From Bos javanicus (lineage: Eukaryota > Chordata > Mammalia > Artiodactyla > Bovidae): 64,000 nucleotides of DNA. Each line of letters starts with the position of its first letter. The first letter of the stretch is position 1. The notes beneath the pieces are model-generated. The model did not search any database, was not told where the DNA came from, and saw only the letters and a list, made by a program, of their open reading frames with translations. Shown here in pieces: positions 34,498 to 46,745 of this stretch. Made by a program: the position numbers and the translations under genes. The stretch spans positions 86,251,572-86,315,571 of the forward strand of contig NC_083879.1 in the NCBI RefSeq assembly GCF_032452875.1, in the 5' to 3' direction.

Positions 34498-35829
34498 CGT
34501 CTCGATGGAAGCACAGAGGAGAGCCAGGGTTCGGCATCAGGAGGAGGGGTTGCGGCAACAGACAGGGTTGGAAGTGTTAGGGCCGTGGCTCCGGGACCTG
34601 GAGTGGAGGGGAAGTGGGCTGGGGGCCACAGGAGGCAGACTGGAGCAGCAGAGGCAGCGGCAAAGAGCTGCGTCTCAGGATCTAAAGGGAGGGTCATCTC
34701 CACGGTGAGACAGGACGGAGGGCCGAGGGCCAGCCAGGAGGGAAGACCAGGGAACAAGCGGCCTTGGATGGAGCGCTGAGACCATCAGGTTTCAAATGGA
34801 GCGGCTAAAGCCCCCTGGGCTTGCCGGTCACATCTGGGCCCTCGGGACGTGTTAGAGCTGACCTGAGTGGTGGCAACCTGGGGTCGAGGACGCAGATCCG
34901 TGACGCTGGCCGGGGGTAGGCTCTGTCGTTTGCAGAGGGTCCACACCTCCCTGCCCTGTTCGGCATCCTTGGTCTTTGGGACTGTGAGACTTCCATAACT
35001 TAACATCCAGGACACTCTAACAGGTCCATGAAAGGTTCTTTCCTTGAAGTGCGTCAGAGTCAGACAAGGACGCCCCTTCCCGAGAGACGGCAGTCCTTTG
35101 CCACCCTTGCAGACGGCCCTGACGCCTTTGTTTTTACATCTGAGTCCATATGAAAACCCGACACAGCGTACAACCCGCAGTGTGTCATAATCTATTTTTC
35201 GTTCAGAAGGGGACACAAATTACTGTGTCTGCTACAGTGAAAGGCGTCTTAGACTGAGATATGGTCGGTGTGAAGGAGTCCCAGCTCACGGTCATGGGGA
35301 ATGGTGGGCTTGTGATGGGGTCAAATTCAGAAAAACATGTGTTTGGGCATTTCAAGGGCCCGACAAGACTCCTCTGGCTCAAGGTCCAGCCCATCCCCCT
35401 GGCCGGGCCAGGTCGTTCTGGCTGATGTATGCAGGGCGTGGGGTGACCACAGGGCGGGCTCCTCACTCCCGGGGGTGGGACCCCCCCAGGGCGGTGCAGC
35501 AAGGCAAAGAGAACTGCAGACCGACCTGGGGAGGAAGCCGGGGTTCACCCGCGAGGTTCCTGGGTTCCCCTATAGCTGGAAGCTGAGCACCCAAGGCAGC
35601 TCACAGCCCTCCCGGGGCAGCCGGCTCTGGGCCACGCCTGCGCTCTGTGCTGTCGCTGGAGCCTCACAGGCGCTGGGGACGCCCCCTGCCCTCCGCCCCC
35701 AGTGCCCACGGGGACACTCCACGCCCCGCACGGCAGCCCAGGTCCACGCGCCTGCAGAAACGCTCCCGACAGAGGAGCAAACCCAGCTCCCAGCTCCCTC
35801 CACACGCTCTGCGCACCGTCCGCTTGGTC

Positions 35830-36185
35830 TGTTCGGGCTGATGTAACACACCATAGGCCACACGCTTAAACAGCCGTCACCGCACGGCACTGGGGGCTGG
35901 GAGTCCAAGACCAACGAGCCGGTACCTTCGGTTCCTGGTGAGAACCTCGCCTGTGCTGGTAGACACCACCTTCTCGCTCGGTCCGGCATAGCCTCTTCTC
36001 AGTGGGGGAAGAGAGAGAGGGAGAGAGAAGGAGGTTTCGTCCTCTTGTGACACGAGTCCCATCACGGGGCTCCAGTCTCATCTAAACGTCACCACTTCTA
36101 GAGCCTGAAGACGCCCTCACTGGAGCTTAGAGCTCAGGCTTCAGGGGGACACAAAGTTTCGGCCGTAACAGAGCTGATGCAGCAA
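35830..36185. mobile_element. Ancient interspersed repeat, family not named
   Basis: The order cgggctgatgtaacacacca, ctgggggctgggagtccaag, ggttcctggtgagaacctcg, ...gggggacacaaagtttcggc, cgtaacag follows a widespread mammalian repeat ('gctgctataacaaaataccatag ... ctggaggctggaagtccaag ... gggacacaaacattcag'). The match over about 350 bases is convincing, but I do not name the family. Confidence 0.6.
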
Positions 36186-37014
36186 CTCCTGTTTCCATCA
36201 TGAACTCTCCCTGCAGCCTGGCGGGGGTGGGGGGGCCCCCAGGGGCTCGAGGGCAGCCCCTGCGGAAGTTCTCCTACCACGGAGTTGAAGGTTGGGGAGC
36301 ACAGCGCTTCTGCCAGCTGGAAACAGCCGAGGTGTTATGATCGCCCCCATCAGTGAAGATACAGGGGTGAGACCTACGCCAGGCTCTGCTGTTCATGCTC
36401 TTATTTATAAGATATCTCCAAGCACAGCAGTTTGTACCTTTGTGAAATGCAGCTTACTGTGCTAGCAATATGAAAATGGTTATTATGCAGTATCTAATTA
36501 GTGCTGGCAAAACAGAAGTCACAGACACCTTATAACTCAGACAATAATTAAAAGCACTATAGTTCACATCCGAACAGATTCAGTAAAGATAGTATCACGT
36601 CTAGAAAAATAACCTCATGATACCGTGTGTCATAATAACAGCAATAACATGAATCAGTGGCGAGAGACGTGGGCGACAGAGCAGGATAAATAAAGCCAGG
36701 TTGACACCATTGTCTCCAGGTAAAAAGGTGCACAAACTTTCCTTCATGCACAGGTTCACCGTGAGACCACAAGTAATCACGGTCGCCATCAGGAAACTCT
36801 GGGGTCAAAACCAACCAAGAAGAACAATAGAAGTAACTCAGCGCAGGGGCACCTGCTCCGGGTCAGCCAGTGTTAGGTCCAGGCCCCTGAGATTAGTAAC
36901 AGCGATTACTGCCGTTGACGAGGTAACACCCTAATGACTGAGAGCGCCTGAGAAAAATGTTTGTTGATCACTAGGTCACTGCTCATCTCTGAATATTTTC
37001 TCTCTCTTAGTTTT
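36186..37014. other. Single-copy sequence with an AT-rich core
   Basis: 36380-36640 is AT-rich and repeat-free: gttcatgctcttatttataa, agcaatatgaaaatggttat, tatctaattagtgctggcaa. This is a candidate noncoding element. No gene. Confidence 0.4.
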
Positions 37015-37740
37015 CAAAACAATTTTATTTTTAGTGTACATTTAGTAAAAACTCAGTCTTTGGAGCATAAAGATATGTGAGTGTTGACCGATACACAGAG
37101 CCCTGTGGTCACCACCTCTGTAGAGATACAGAAAAGCTCCATCACCCTTGAAATTGCCTGGAGTGATAGCTCTGAGGTCACAACCTCTCTTTGCCCTTCC
37201 TGCCTGGCTTCCGGGTTTCCTCTTCCAGAATAAAGGAAGTAATGCTGCATGCCACCATCCAAGACTGCGTCCATCGCCACCGTCCAAGACTGCGTCCATC
37301 GCCACGAAGATCTTGAGACCCAGGCTCGTTGTCTGGTGCTGCTGGTGTTCTCTGCAGTTCCATTGTTTGTGAAATCACACTTTGCTGTCCATCCCCCAGA
37401 TGAAGAGCATTTGGGTGGTTTCTACTCTTCAGCAGTTACAAGTAGAGCCGCTGTAAATGTTCACCCACAGCTCCTTATGAAAACATGTCTTCATTTTACT
37501 TGGACAAGTGCCTCGGAGTGGGCCTGCTGGATCACACCGTGAGTGTGCGTCTAACGAGTGCAGAGACACGAGCCAGTCTCCAGCTGGGCTGAACTACCTT
37601 ACATCTGCCCCGTGTGACAGTCTGACGCTCTGTGTCCCCACCAGTGCTCAACATTACTGGCTTGTTTCTAATGAGCAAACTTGTGTGGTCCAAAGCACAC
37701 CGCCAAGAACGTGAAAAGGTAACCGACAGAATGGGAGGGA
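37015..37740 (-). mobile_element. L1 LINE 3' UTR, old
   Basis: Antisense L1M-type 3' UTR in order: atgtgagtgttgaccgatac, gatacagaaaagctccatca, ccttcctgcctggcttccgg, gaagagcatttgggtggttt, tcggagtgggcctgctggat, ccaccagtgctcaaca. A 25-bp direct duplication (ccaagactgcgtccatcgcc at 37259 and 37284) is inserted. Confidence 0.75.
37259..37305. repeat. 25-bp tandem duplication (2 copies)
   Basis: The unit ccaagactgcgtccatcgcc plus accgt is repeated once without mismatch over 22 bases, inside the L1 3' UTR fragment. Confidence 0.85.
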
Positions 37741-37744
37741 AGGT

Positions 37745-38110
37745 TTTCAAGTTTTATATCTGATGAGGGTCTACAACCACATATGTAAAGCACCCTTACA
37801 AGCCAACAATAAAAAGACAAACCGTCTACTTAAAGAATGAACAAAGGACTGAGTAGAACTTCTCCAAAGATACACGAATGGCCGATAAACACCTGAAGAC
37901 ATGCTCAACATCATGCTCGTCAGATGGTGCAAGTCAAATCCGTGGTGAAATGCCACTTCCGTCCTCTAAGTGGCTATGAAAAAAAAAAGACAGATAATAC
38001 CAAGGGCTGACAAAGACGTGGAGAAGCTGAAACCCTCATATTTCCCTGGTGAGAATGGGAAACTCTGCAGCTGCTCTGGAAAACAGCTCCTCGGCAGCAT
38101 CGCATAACTG
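37745..38110 (+). mobile_element. L1 LINE 3' region, opposite orientation
   Basis: Sense L1: gaatgaacaaaggactgagt, ttctccaaagatacacgaat, ggccgataaacacctgaaga, atgctcaacatcatgctcgt, agacagataataccaagggc, ggaaaacagctcctcggca. It partly covers the same L1 segment as the preceding antisense piece, so the two form a diverged inverted repeat. Confidence 0.75.
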
Positions 38111-40440
38111 ATAGTCTGCTAGTACTATAGGATTTTGTTTTCATTCTTCTCAAAGTGTTTCCTGATTTCCCTTATGATGTCTTTTTTGACGGGTTGATTA
38201 TTTCAGTGTGTGTCGATTCGTTTCTACATATTTGTGAATCCCCCGTTTCCTTCATGATTCTGATTTCTTGTGTCATTCCGTTGGGATCAGAGAATACGTT
38301 CTTTATTATTTTAAATGTATTGAGACTACTGAAATCTGTGGCCCAACACGCTTCCTACACAGGAGAGTGTTCCATGTTCACTTGAGCAGCATGTCTGTCC
38401 CGCCGTAGTTGGGTGCAGTGTTCCACGGAGGCCAGGACACTCCACTTGGTTAATGATGCTGTTCACATCTATTATTTCTTTATCAATTTTAGTCTAGTTG
38501 TTCTGTCCATTATTGAAAGTAGGATGTTGAAATCTCTGACTGTTGTTGTTACATTAACTTTTGTTTCCTCTTCTATGAGTTTTTCCTTCCTTTATTTGAT
38601 TCTGTGTTTTGTATATATTGTTTATAATTTTTATATCTTCTTGCTAGTTTCACACTTCTATCATTATAAAATGTCCTACTTTATGCCTAGTAGCAACTGG
38701 TATCTTAAAGCCTATTTTGTCTGATATTAGTGTAGCTAGCCCACTGCTTTTTTGGTGAGCGTCTCCGTGGTGTATCTTTTTCAGTCTTCTTACTTTCAGC
38801 TTATATATGTCTTTGGATATAGAGTTTATCTGCCAAGACAGCCTGTAGTTGGATCATGTTATTTTTGTCTATCTGCCAATTTCTGCCTTTAAACACAAAA
38901 GCATTTAATTGATTCATATTTTATGTAATCACTGATCAGATAGTATTTATATCTGCCATCACCACAGATTTGTAATCATTTATGCTACTTTCCTTTAAGT
39001 CATTTAGAGAAAAGAGTTAAAATAGGATTTTATAGTCTTTCGTTGATGTATTTATCTCTGTAGTGACCTTTACTGGTACTTTTACGCCATTGCGTGGATT
39101 GCAATGCAATTGCTGTCTAATATCCTTGCGTTTTAGTCCAAGGGTCTCTAGCAGTCCCTGCAGGGCAGGTCTGCAAGCCACACACGCTCTCAGCTTTTGT
39201 TTCTCTCGCCCTCTTTTTTGAGGGATAGTTTTTCTGGGCAGAGGACCCCCGGTTGACGCGGCTCTTCCTGTTGGTGGTTAGTGCTCTCGCTGCCTCTGGC
39301 TCCGTGGTTTCTGACGAGAAGCCAGCGGTCGCCTTAGGACGGCCCTTCCGAGTGATGTGTGACTGTCACAGTTCTTCCTTCGGCAGCGTGTGTGTGGGGG
39401 GTGAGTCTCTGAGTTTGCCTCACTTGGAGTGTGATGAGCTCCTCGGGTGTATGGATTAATGTCTCCATTCTGACTGGGAAGGTTCTGACATTATTTCTTC
39501 AAATATTCTTCCTGCCGCCTTCCATTTCTTCCCTCTTTCTGAGACTTGCCTCAGAGGCCACGTGTGTGTCAGTGGCCTCTGTGAGCTTTCTGAGGCTCTT
39601 TTGTTTTTCTAATTTCTTTCTTCTCTATTTTTCAGAATGGATAATTTCAACTGATACATCTCTGAGTTCACAGACTGGCGCCTGCTCTAATCTACTGTTA
39701 AGCTCTTCTAATGAACTTCTTATTTTTATTATTGTACTTTTCAACTCCATAATTTCTATTTGGTTCCTTTTAAAATAATTTTCTGCCTTTATGATATTTT
39801 CGATTTTTTAAGACATTGTTCTTATATTTTTCTTTAGTTCATTGAACAGGTTTTAAATAGCTGGTTTAAAGCCTTCGTCTGGAAAGCCCAGTGTCTGTGC
39901 TTCTTCTCAGGGACAGCTTCTATTGGTGACTTTCCCCCTGTGTATTAGCCATACATTTTATTTTCTCTGCATGTCTCACAATTTTTTGCTGAAAATTGGA
40001 CATGCGATGTAATACAACATGTCAATTCCAGAAATCAGGTTCTCTGCCCTCAGGGTCTGTTAATGTTGCTGTGTGTTCAGTGCGTTCCCTGAGTTAATTC
40101 TGTCAAGTCTGCGTTTCATGTCACATGTGACCACTGAGGTCTTTGCTCAGTTAGCTCAGTGGCAGCCCATCTTTAGACAAAAGTTTCCTTAAAATCCTGG
40201 AGCCAGTACATCTCCCTGTCTTTGCTAAGGGGCCAGCTGACTGTCCCCACTGTTCTGTTTGGGATTCAGCCACTAACCTTTGTTTAAATAGTTGTGGTTC
40301 TGATTTTCAGATTTATTTTTCCAACCATGGGTGTGCTGTTCATCCCTTCAGTCAAGAAGCTGTTTTGGAAGTCTTTATCTCTTATAAAACGTTTGGCCAG
40401 ACAACCTTATATAGCTTAGATCTTTCAGGAAATAGTATAC
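38111..40440 (-). mobile_element. L1 LINE, 5' half of ORF2 through ORF1 side, decayed
   Basis: Antisense L1 of old type. Signposts are: cattccgttgggatcagaga (38275), tgttccatgttcacttgagc, ttgtctgatattagtgtagc (38718, the antisense of the endonuclease-domain 'ISDK' area), gcagggcaggtctgcaagcc (39164), tttctgacgagaagccagcg (39308), ttatttcttcaaatattctt (39491), and ctcagggacagcttctattg (39906). Many stops and frameshifts mean there is no functional frame. Confidence 0.8.
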
Positions 40441-42904
40441 AATGTTATAATCTTAAATAAGAATTACTTTTTAAAATGTGATAAGGACTTGAAAGTTAAG
40501 CAGGAGGTCAGTTGGAGCAAGGCAGACAGGCGGCCCCTGGTGGGCCCTGGTCTGGGACACGGCCTCCTCCTCTGTCATCACGGGTCCAGGTTGTGCCGGA
40601 CTTACAGTGTTGACACCAGCATCCTGATGTTGGAGGGGCAGGTGTGGGCACATGCGCCATCTCGGGGGGGTCAGTGCCACTGCCGTTTCTGTCCCCAAGG
40701 TGCCCGCATAGCACTGAGCTTGCAGGATGCGCCCAGCGGATGCCTCATCAGAGCTGGCAGGAGGTTGGAGCTCTATGCCCAGACCACCCGGCAGTTTGTT
40801 CACAGCCTGAGAAACCCATTTAGACTCAACCCTCGACACAGACTAATTTGCTCTGGTGAACCATGCGAGGACTGAGACGGTTTCCTCCAGCCTTTACTCA
40901 ACACTGTGATTCACTTTGTGGAAACCACTTTCTCAATCAGCCAGATTACCCAGCTCATTTTATTTTTGAAAATTTTGATATGAAAGGATTTGCTGCCAAA
41001 TCTGAGGCACGCCCTTATTCAAATGCATACAGGGGAGCAGAACCTCCAAAAAAAACCCACCCATGGAGCCCACTCAGGGTCTTTGCTGCATGCATTCCTC
41101 GGACCCAGGCACCCGTGGGATAAAGAGGAGTCAGCACTTGCAGGCTGCCAGCTCAGCCCGCGAGGGCGAGGGGCCAGCCCCAGGCTGCAGTGCGTATGGA
41201 GCACAGAACACAGGGATGCCAGCAGTTTACAAGGCAGGACAAAGCAAACGCATCAGTGCACAAACCCTCCCCGGAGCCCCGAGCAGGCGCAAGCCACAGC
41301 CAAGCTTCAGGCCCGGCCTCATCCCACGTGACTCCCCAGAGGCCGGAGCTCCTTGGTTGAAGCTCAAAGACCTGAGGCTTAATTACCAGCATAATTAGAG
41401 TAAGAACACCTTCTCCCTGTGGAGGGCAGCCCTCGCCTTGGGGAGAAAGCTGGTCATCATCTCCCGGGAGCCACCAGGCAGGAAGGCCACCTCAGGCCCC
41501 ACCACCAGCCTGGCCTTCAGCTGGTCCTGGGTAATTTGGAGCTGCTGCTTCGAATGTGCTAACGAGGGGCGTTATTTTAGGTTCATAGGCGAGGGGTCAG
41601 GCTCCTGCGAGCTGAGCTGCCTGTGGAAAGAGCTTGTTTAGAGCCCCTTCTTGCAGGGCAGGACTCTTGCGACTTGCATTTCTGCTTCTCCTACAAAGCC
41701 ACACCTTTCAGCCTCTGGAATCTGCAGGAGGCAAAGGGAAGCGTGAGGGGTGAACAGTGAAGTTGGCGGCAGCAGGCCCCCTCTGGGGCCGGGAGACCAG
41801 GTGGGCTGAGTCCGTGAGAGCCTGGTCCCCAGGCCCAGAGCAACCTGGACACTGAGACCAGCACACGGCGACACTGAGACCAGCACACGGCGACAGCCAC
41901 GCCCTGCGTCCCAGGCGCTCTGATGTCTGGAGCGTGTCCTGGGGTCCGAGGGGCGTGCCCTAGCTCCCTGGGGAGGGCCTGCCCGCGCTGGGCCTGGTTC
42001 CTCGGTGGGAAGCAGCAGAAGTGACTGCGCCCACCTGGTAGGTAGAAAGTGGGTCGCTGTCTGAGCTGCCCGTGTGCACACCAGGGTGCCTGCACACGGC
42101 CTCGCCTGGACACCCATAACCAAGCCTGTGGTCAGGGCCGGCCGGGGCCCCGGGAGGCACCAGTAGGAGAGACAGGGACCCCCGTCTACAGGAGGAGCAA
42201 GGAGGCCGAGAAGCTGCCTGCAAGGGGAACTCAGGGGTGAACACACAGGGACTGTTGGGGGTAAGAGGTTAGAGGAGGGGAGCGGGGAAGCTCCGGGGTC
42301 TGGTTGGGTTGGAACCAGCTCTTGGGACTACTGACCATCAGCTCTGCAGAGTCCATGTGGGGCATCCGCAGGGCAGGCGGCCTCCCCAGGGGCCCGCAGG
42401 GGAGCAGAGGAGCGGTCTGTGGAGGCAGAGGGGAGTGTGGACACGAGCACAGACCTGAGGGAGGACAGAGCCGCGGGGCTGGTGGGCTGCTCAGGGCAGC
42501 GCGGAGGCAAGGGGGTGGAAGCGGAGGCAGCCTGGGGCCGGGGCTGCTCTGGGGGAGAGCCGTGAGACTCCACGAGAAGGGGGACCGGTCCATGTTGGGT
42601 AGCAACAGCCTAAGGAGGCTTCTCCCACATATCCTGGCAGAACAAGAGCTGATCCGACCTGAGAGCCATGCACCATAGGACTCAGTCCTGACTCCAGGGC
42701 TGGCTCCTCCCGGGGAGGCGGGGGGTGAGTCGGGGGCACTGAAATCTGCCAGCAGGGCGCCTCGGGGCAAAGCCCTCACTTCTCGGAGCCTCTGGGAACC
42801 TCAGCAGGAGGACCAGGTGGGTATGAGAATCTGAGAATGCCAGGGCCTTGGAGGCAGAAACTAATTCTGAAATGTTGAGATGCATCTTCCTTAAGCCTAA
42901 ACGT
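40441..42904. other. Single-copy sequence, no gene seen
   Basis: About 2.5 kb, GC-rich from 41100. Open frames of up to 202 codons (41638-42246 minus) have no domain. A 22-bp duplication at 41849-41892 is listed separately. Confidence 0.45.
41849..41892. repeat. 22-bp tandem duplication (2 copies)
   Basis: The unit acactgagaccagcacacgg plus cg occurs at 41849 and 41871 with perfect identity. Confidence 0.88.
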
Positions 42905-43105
42905 TGGGGCTTCCCTGGTGGCTCAGTTGCTAAAGAGGCTGCCTGTAACCAGGAGACCCGCATTCAATCCCTGGGTTGGGAAATTCCCCTGGAGGGAATG
43001 GCAGCCCACTCCAGTACTCTTGCCTGCAAATTCCCACGGACAGAGGAGCCTGGCAGGCTATAGCTCATGCCGATGCAGAAGAGTCAAACACCATTGACTA
43101 AACCA
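42905..43105 (+). mobile_element. Bov-tA SINE, 3' end decayed
   Basis: Plus-strand copy with a well-kept tRNA head (gggcttccctggtggctcag, attcaatccctgggttggga). The body ends in the mutated agagtcaaacaccattgact. Confidence 0.92.
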
Positions 43106-45969
43106 CCCACCACCACCAGCACAAGCCTACATTTTAAATGACATAAAAAATGCATCACAAAAGTCAAACAGGCATATAAAAAGGCAATTCCCATAGATAC
43201 GTTGGCTGGATTTAAAACTGAAAGCTGGACAGTTCCTGACAGGAGAGAGCTGGCTTCCGTGTGGCAAGCTTTGGACAAACCCCGACTAATCACAAGACCC
43301 AGGGTTGGCAGCAGGTGGCTGATCTGCGTCTGACCAGGGCCCTGCACCCCATCTGCTGGATCATTTGAGAACTCTGGACCCACGGCTGCTCATGAGGGTC
43401 ACTGAAAACTCTGGGGGAGCCTTGGGACGCAGGCCTGAGCCATGCCGACCGGCGGGCTTCAGGTGCCCCTCCGGAAGCCCCGCTCCACACAGGAGGTTAG
43501 CATTCAGGTGCAGGCATCGGCTTGGACGGCCGCTGACAGAGGCAGGCGGGAACATTCAACGTTCGGGTCCCATTCTGCATGGAAAAGGACGATCGAGCAG
43601 AGAGGATGGCATAGGCAAGATTCGGTTTGGAGTCAAGGGCGATTGCTATGTGAGCAAACACTGCAAGCATAATAAAACCCATGAACATCCCAGCCTGGTG
43701 ACTCGGGCCCGCCGGCCCTGCACCCACCGTCCCACCAATCCCTGGGAGGTGAGCACGTGTCACGCTGATGGACCTGCCCAAGTGCCGCCGTCGCTATTAC
43801 AGTGCTATCCTTAACTGGTTAAATCCAGAGCTACCATTAGGGCTTGCATTTTAATTCCACCCCTCTTGGATGCGTTATTTAAAAACACACCTTTTCCGAC
43901 CCCCACATCAGCCTGGCCCTCAGAAATCTTCAGCTTTCCTGGTCAGTGTCCTGTGGGAAGGCGCCCGGCTGACAGTCAACTAGAGAGACGCCCTCCTCCG
44001 AGCAGTAGCTGACGAGTCACTGCCGTCTGCAGCATCACTCGGAAAGGGTCAAGTCGCCCTGGCAGGGTTGCGCCCTGTGCCTCTGGGGACCAGTGAAGTC
44101 CAGCCCGCAGGTGCCCCCCAGGCCAAGTCCCATCGCAGATTCAGGGGCCCCCTGGCCTGGGTTTTCCCTGAAGACAAGAGAAGCAAAGCCGCCCTCTGCC
44201 CAGTCCATCTCTGCTCTCTGGGGGAGCATCTCGCCCTCCATGACCGAAGCTTTCCGGGCCTTCCCGCTCTTTCCAGAGGGCAGGCTGGGGCTGCAGTCCC
44301 GAGGGAAGGACCAGGCAATGACCGGAGGCCCTGGGGGCCCAGACTTGGGAGTCCAAATCTCAAGGGAGGTGGGGTTAGGGGCCCCTTCTTGTGGGCACCG
44401 CCTGGGAGGGGCTGCGAGCAGCAACAGTGTCCCCAACACGCTGACTTTTCCGACCAACCCTGAGCAGGGCCCCTCCCGGGGGCCAGCGCCTGGTCCCCCA
44501 CGGGAATGGCTGGCCATGGGTCCCTCTGCCGTGGCCGCGCTCCGAAGGCCAGGCTGGGGTCCCCTCGGTCCTTCCGGCGAGCTGCCTGCGGCCGGCGGCG
44601 TGGACTGCAGGCCTGGCTGCCCGACGCTCGGGAATGGCTGTGATTACACTCTGTGCAGCCTCGCCCCGCACCAGCCTTTCAGCCTTGCCACGCATTATGC
44701 CCAGATGAGACTCAAAGAGCAGCTTAATATCAGGTTCTCCGGGCTTAATAGACGGTTCAAGAGCCGGCAGATCCCACCGAGGCGGTGTTTCTGCTCAGTC
44801 CCCGGGTTAAAACACGCCAGTTGCATCTGGGGGCACGCTTTGAGTTAAAGCTCGGCGTGTGCATCTGCCTAAACCCACAGGGCGTGAATGAAATAAACAA
44901 AGGCCTGCACTCGGCCCACACGAGGACAACACACGCGGCTGCGGGAGCTCAGGACACACTTGTGGGCACAGAAAAGGGGGAAAAGCAAAACCCTCCTCAC
45001 GGCAGACAGGCCGCCTCTGCCCGCCGACCACGCGTTTCCTTTCCTTGACATTCCCGTGACCCTGAGACCCCCGCCTTTATCACTGAGGCCGAGGTGGGAG
45101 ACGGCATCCACTGTGGCCCGTGACCCCTGCGCAGTACGCTGAGACCCTTGATCCCCCAGGAAGCACATCGGCTCCCACGGCTGGGAGGCTGTCTGCGGGC
45201 AGCCCTCTGTTCTCATCGTGTTCCTGGTCTGCGCGCCCAGGCGTGGTCCAGACGAAACGCCGTTTCCCCGGAGACGCGGGTCCCCGCAGTGTGGACGGGG
45301 TCGGCCGTGCCACGAACTCAAAGCGGGTCTGGTGCTCGCTGCCTGGTCTCTCCGGATCTCTGCTTTCTCATCAGCCTGGGGCCCCACTGGGTGGGCAGCA
45401 GCGTGTCCTGGCCCGGGGGCAGCGGGCAGCCGTGCAGCTTAAAGGCAGAGGTGCCACCCACACTCCAGGATTGAGCCTCGGTCTGCCCCCCTTCTGAGCA
45501 TAGGCTGTAAATCCCAGGGCTCCCGTGGCAGGCTTGAGCCTCGGTCTGCCCCCCTTCTGACCATGGGCTGTAAATCCCAGGGCTCCCGTGGCCTCCTTGG
45601 GTGCAACGGTTCACTAACTGACTCAGAACCAGAAACGCGCTCTGTCAGCTCTGTTTTCCAGGACACGAATCAGGATCCGCCAAAGGAAGGGGCACCTGGG
45701 GAGGTCTGGGTGCCCAGGGCCCTCTCCCGTAGAGCCGGGGGCGTCACCCGCCCTCGTGACATGTGGATGTGGGCTTGCCCAGAGTTTTCACTGGTCTCTA
45801 CATAGACTGAATGCCATCTCAGTCTCACACCTCTCGTGGAGGTTCAGAGGGTAGGCTGACCTCACTCGGTCAGCCTTGCTGGCATGGCCGCCCCGCTCTG
45901 AGCACCTCCTCAGCGCAAGCTCTCCAGGGGCACTGTGAGGAACAGAGACACTTGTGTCTCCAGGGAAAT
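43106..45969. other. GC-rich single-copy region, no gene seen
   Basis: About 2.9 kb. A 251-codon frame (44093-44848 plus) and a 172-codon frame (44869-45387 minus) overlap others and lack domains. 44670-44775 is a short AT-richer island (cgcattatgcccagatgaga, aaagagcagcttaatatcag) that may be conserved noncoding DNA. Confidence 0.45.
45471..45596. repeat. 63-bp tandem duplication (2 copies)
   Basis: The unit starting ttgagcctcggtctgccccc at 45471 is repeated at 45534. Differences are limited to a few bases (gagcatag/gaccatgg), so it is recent. Confidence 0.92.
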
Positions 45970-46343
45970 TCAGTCAGTTCAGTCGCTCAGTCATGTCTGA
46001 CTCTTTGAAACCCCATGGACTGCAGCACGCCAGGCCTCCCTGTCCATCACCAACTCCCAGAGTTCACCCAAACTCATGTTCATTGAGCTGGTGATGCCAT
46101 CCAGCCATCTCATCCTCTGTCATCCCCTTCTCCTCCTGCCTTCAATCTTTCCCAGCATCAGGGTCTTTTCAAATGAGTCAGTTCTTTGCATGAGGTGGCC
46201 AGAGTATTGGAGTTTCAACTTCAGCATCAGTCCTTCCAATGAACACCCAGGACTGATCTCCTTTAGGATGGACTGGTTGGATCTCCTTGCAGTCCAAGGG
46301 ACTCTCAAGAGTCTTCTCCAACACCACAGTTCAAAAGCATCAG
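45970..46343 (-). mobile_element. BovB LINE 3' end, longer copy
   Basis: Antisense BovB: cagtcgctcagtcatgtctg, cctccctgtccatcaccaac, catcccc and cttctcc, cccagcatcagggtcttttc, agtattggagtttcaacttc, gactctcaagagtcttctcc, ttcaaaagcatca. It is the same segment as the copy at 30336-30694 but in opposite orientation. Confidence 0.94.
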
Positions 46344-46409
46344 TTTGCAGCAGCTTAAATGTTATCCCCGGGCACCTCGGACACAACCAGACAAACTCCT
46401 TATTACACA

Positions 46410-46516
46410 ACAATTAGAGTAAGTTATGACCGTTAAATGAGAAAATGCACAGAAGGGAGGAATCAGAGTGTCTGTGGTCCGTGGCTTGCATAGTAGATGC
46501 TTAATAAGGTTAGCTG
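46410..46516 (+). mobile_element. MIR SINE 3' fragment
   Basis: Sense MIR 3' half: accgttaaatgagaaaatgc, then cttgcatagtagatgcttaa, taaggttagct. Confidence 0.55.
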
Positions 46517-46745
46517 GGGTCATCACCACCGTCACGACAGTCAGCACGGCCCTGGAGAGTCAAGGCCAGTCCAAACCCTGCAGTCCCTGTACTGAAGGCG
46601 CTAGCAAACTCCCTGACTTAGCTGGTCCACCAGATAAACTGTGTCCACACCTATCTGTAGATCATTTCCACGGGAACCAAGACACACACCCACCCATGTT
46701 GTCAAGGTCTCACTTGCTAGTGGCTTTCCAGACCAGCTTCATTCC

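Larger units (their letters stand above)
32806..35829. other. GC-rich single-copy stretch with clustered short duplications
   Basis: About 3 kb. Open frames of 219-239 codons (32919-33638 and 34049-34708 plus) are low-complexity and overlap others. The Arg/Gln/Gly-rich part of the second comes from a GAGG-rich repeat zone at 34350-34760. Two duplications are listed separately. Confidence 0.45.

Noticed and set aside
35830..36185. Endogenous retroviral LTR
   Set aside because: It resembles an abundant ancient interspersed repeat, but I see no TG...CA ends, polyadenylation signal or retroviral genes, so I leave the family unnamed.
38111..40440. Functional reverse transcriptase or endonuclease gene
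   Set aside because: L1-derived but full of stops and frameshifts. Only short frames survive.
44093..44848. 251-codon open frame on the plus strand
   Set aside because: Overlaps long frames on both strands. Pro/Gly/Ser-rich and without a motif.
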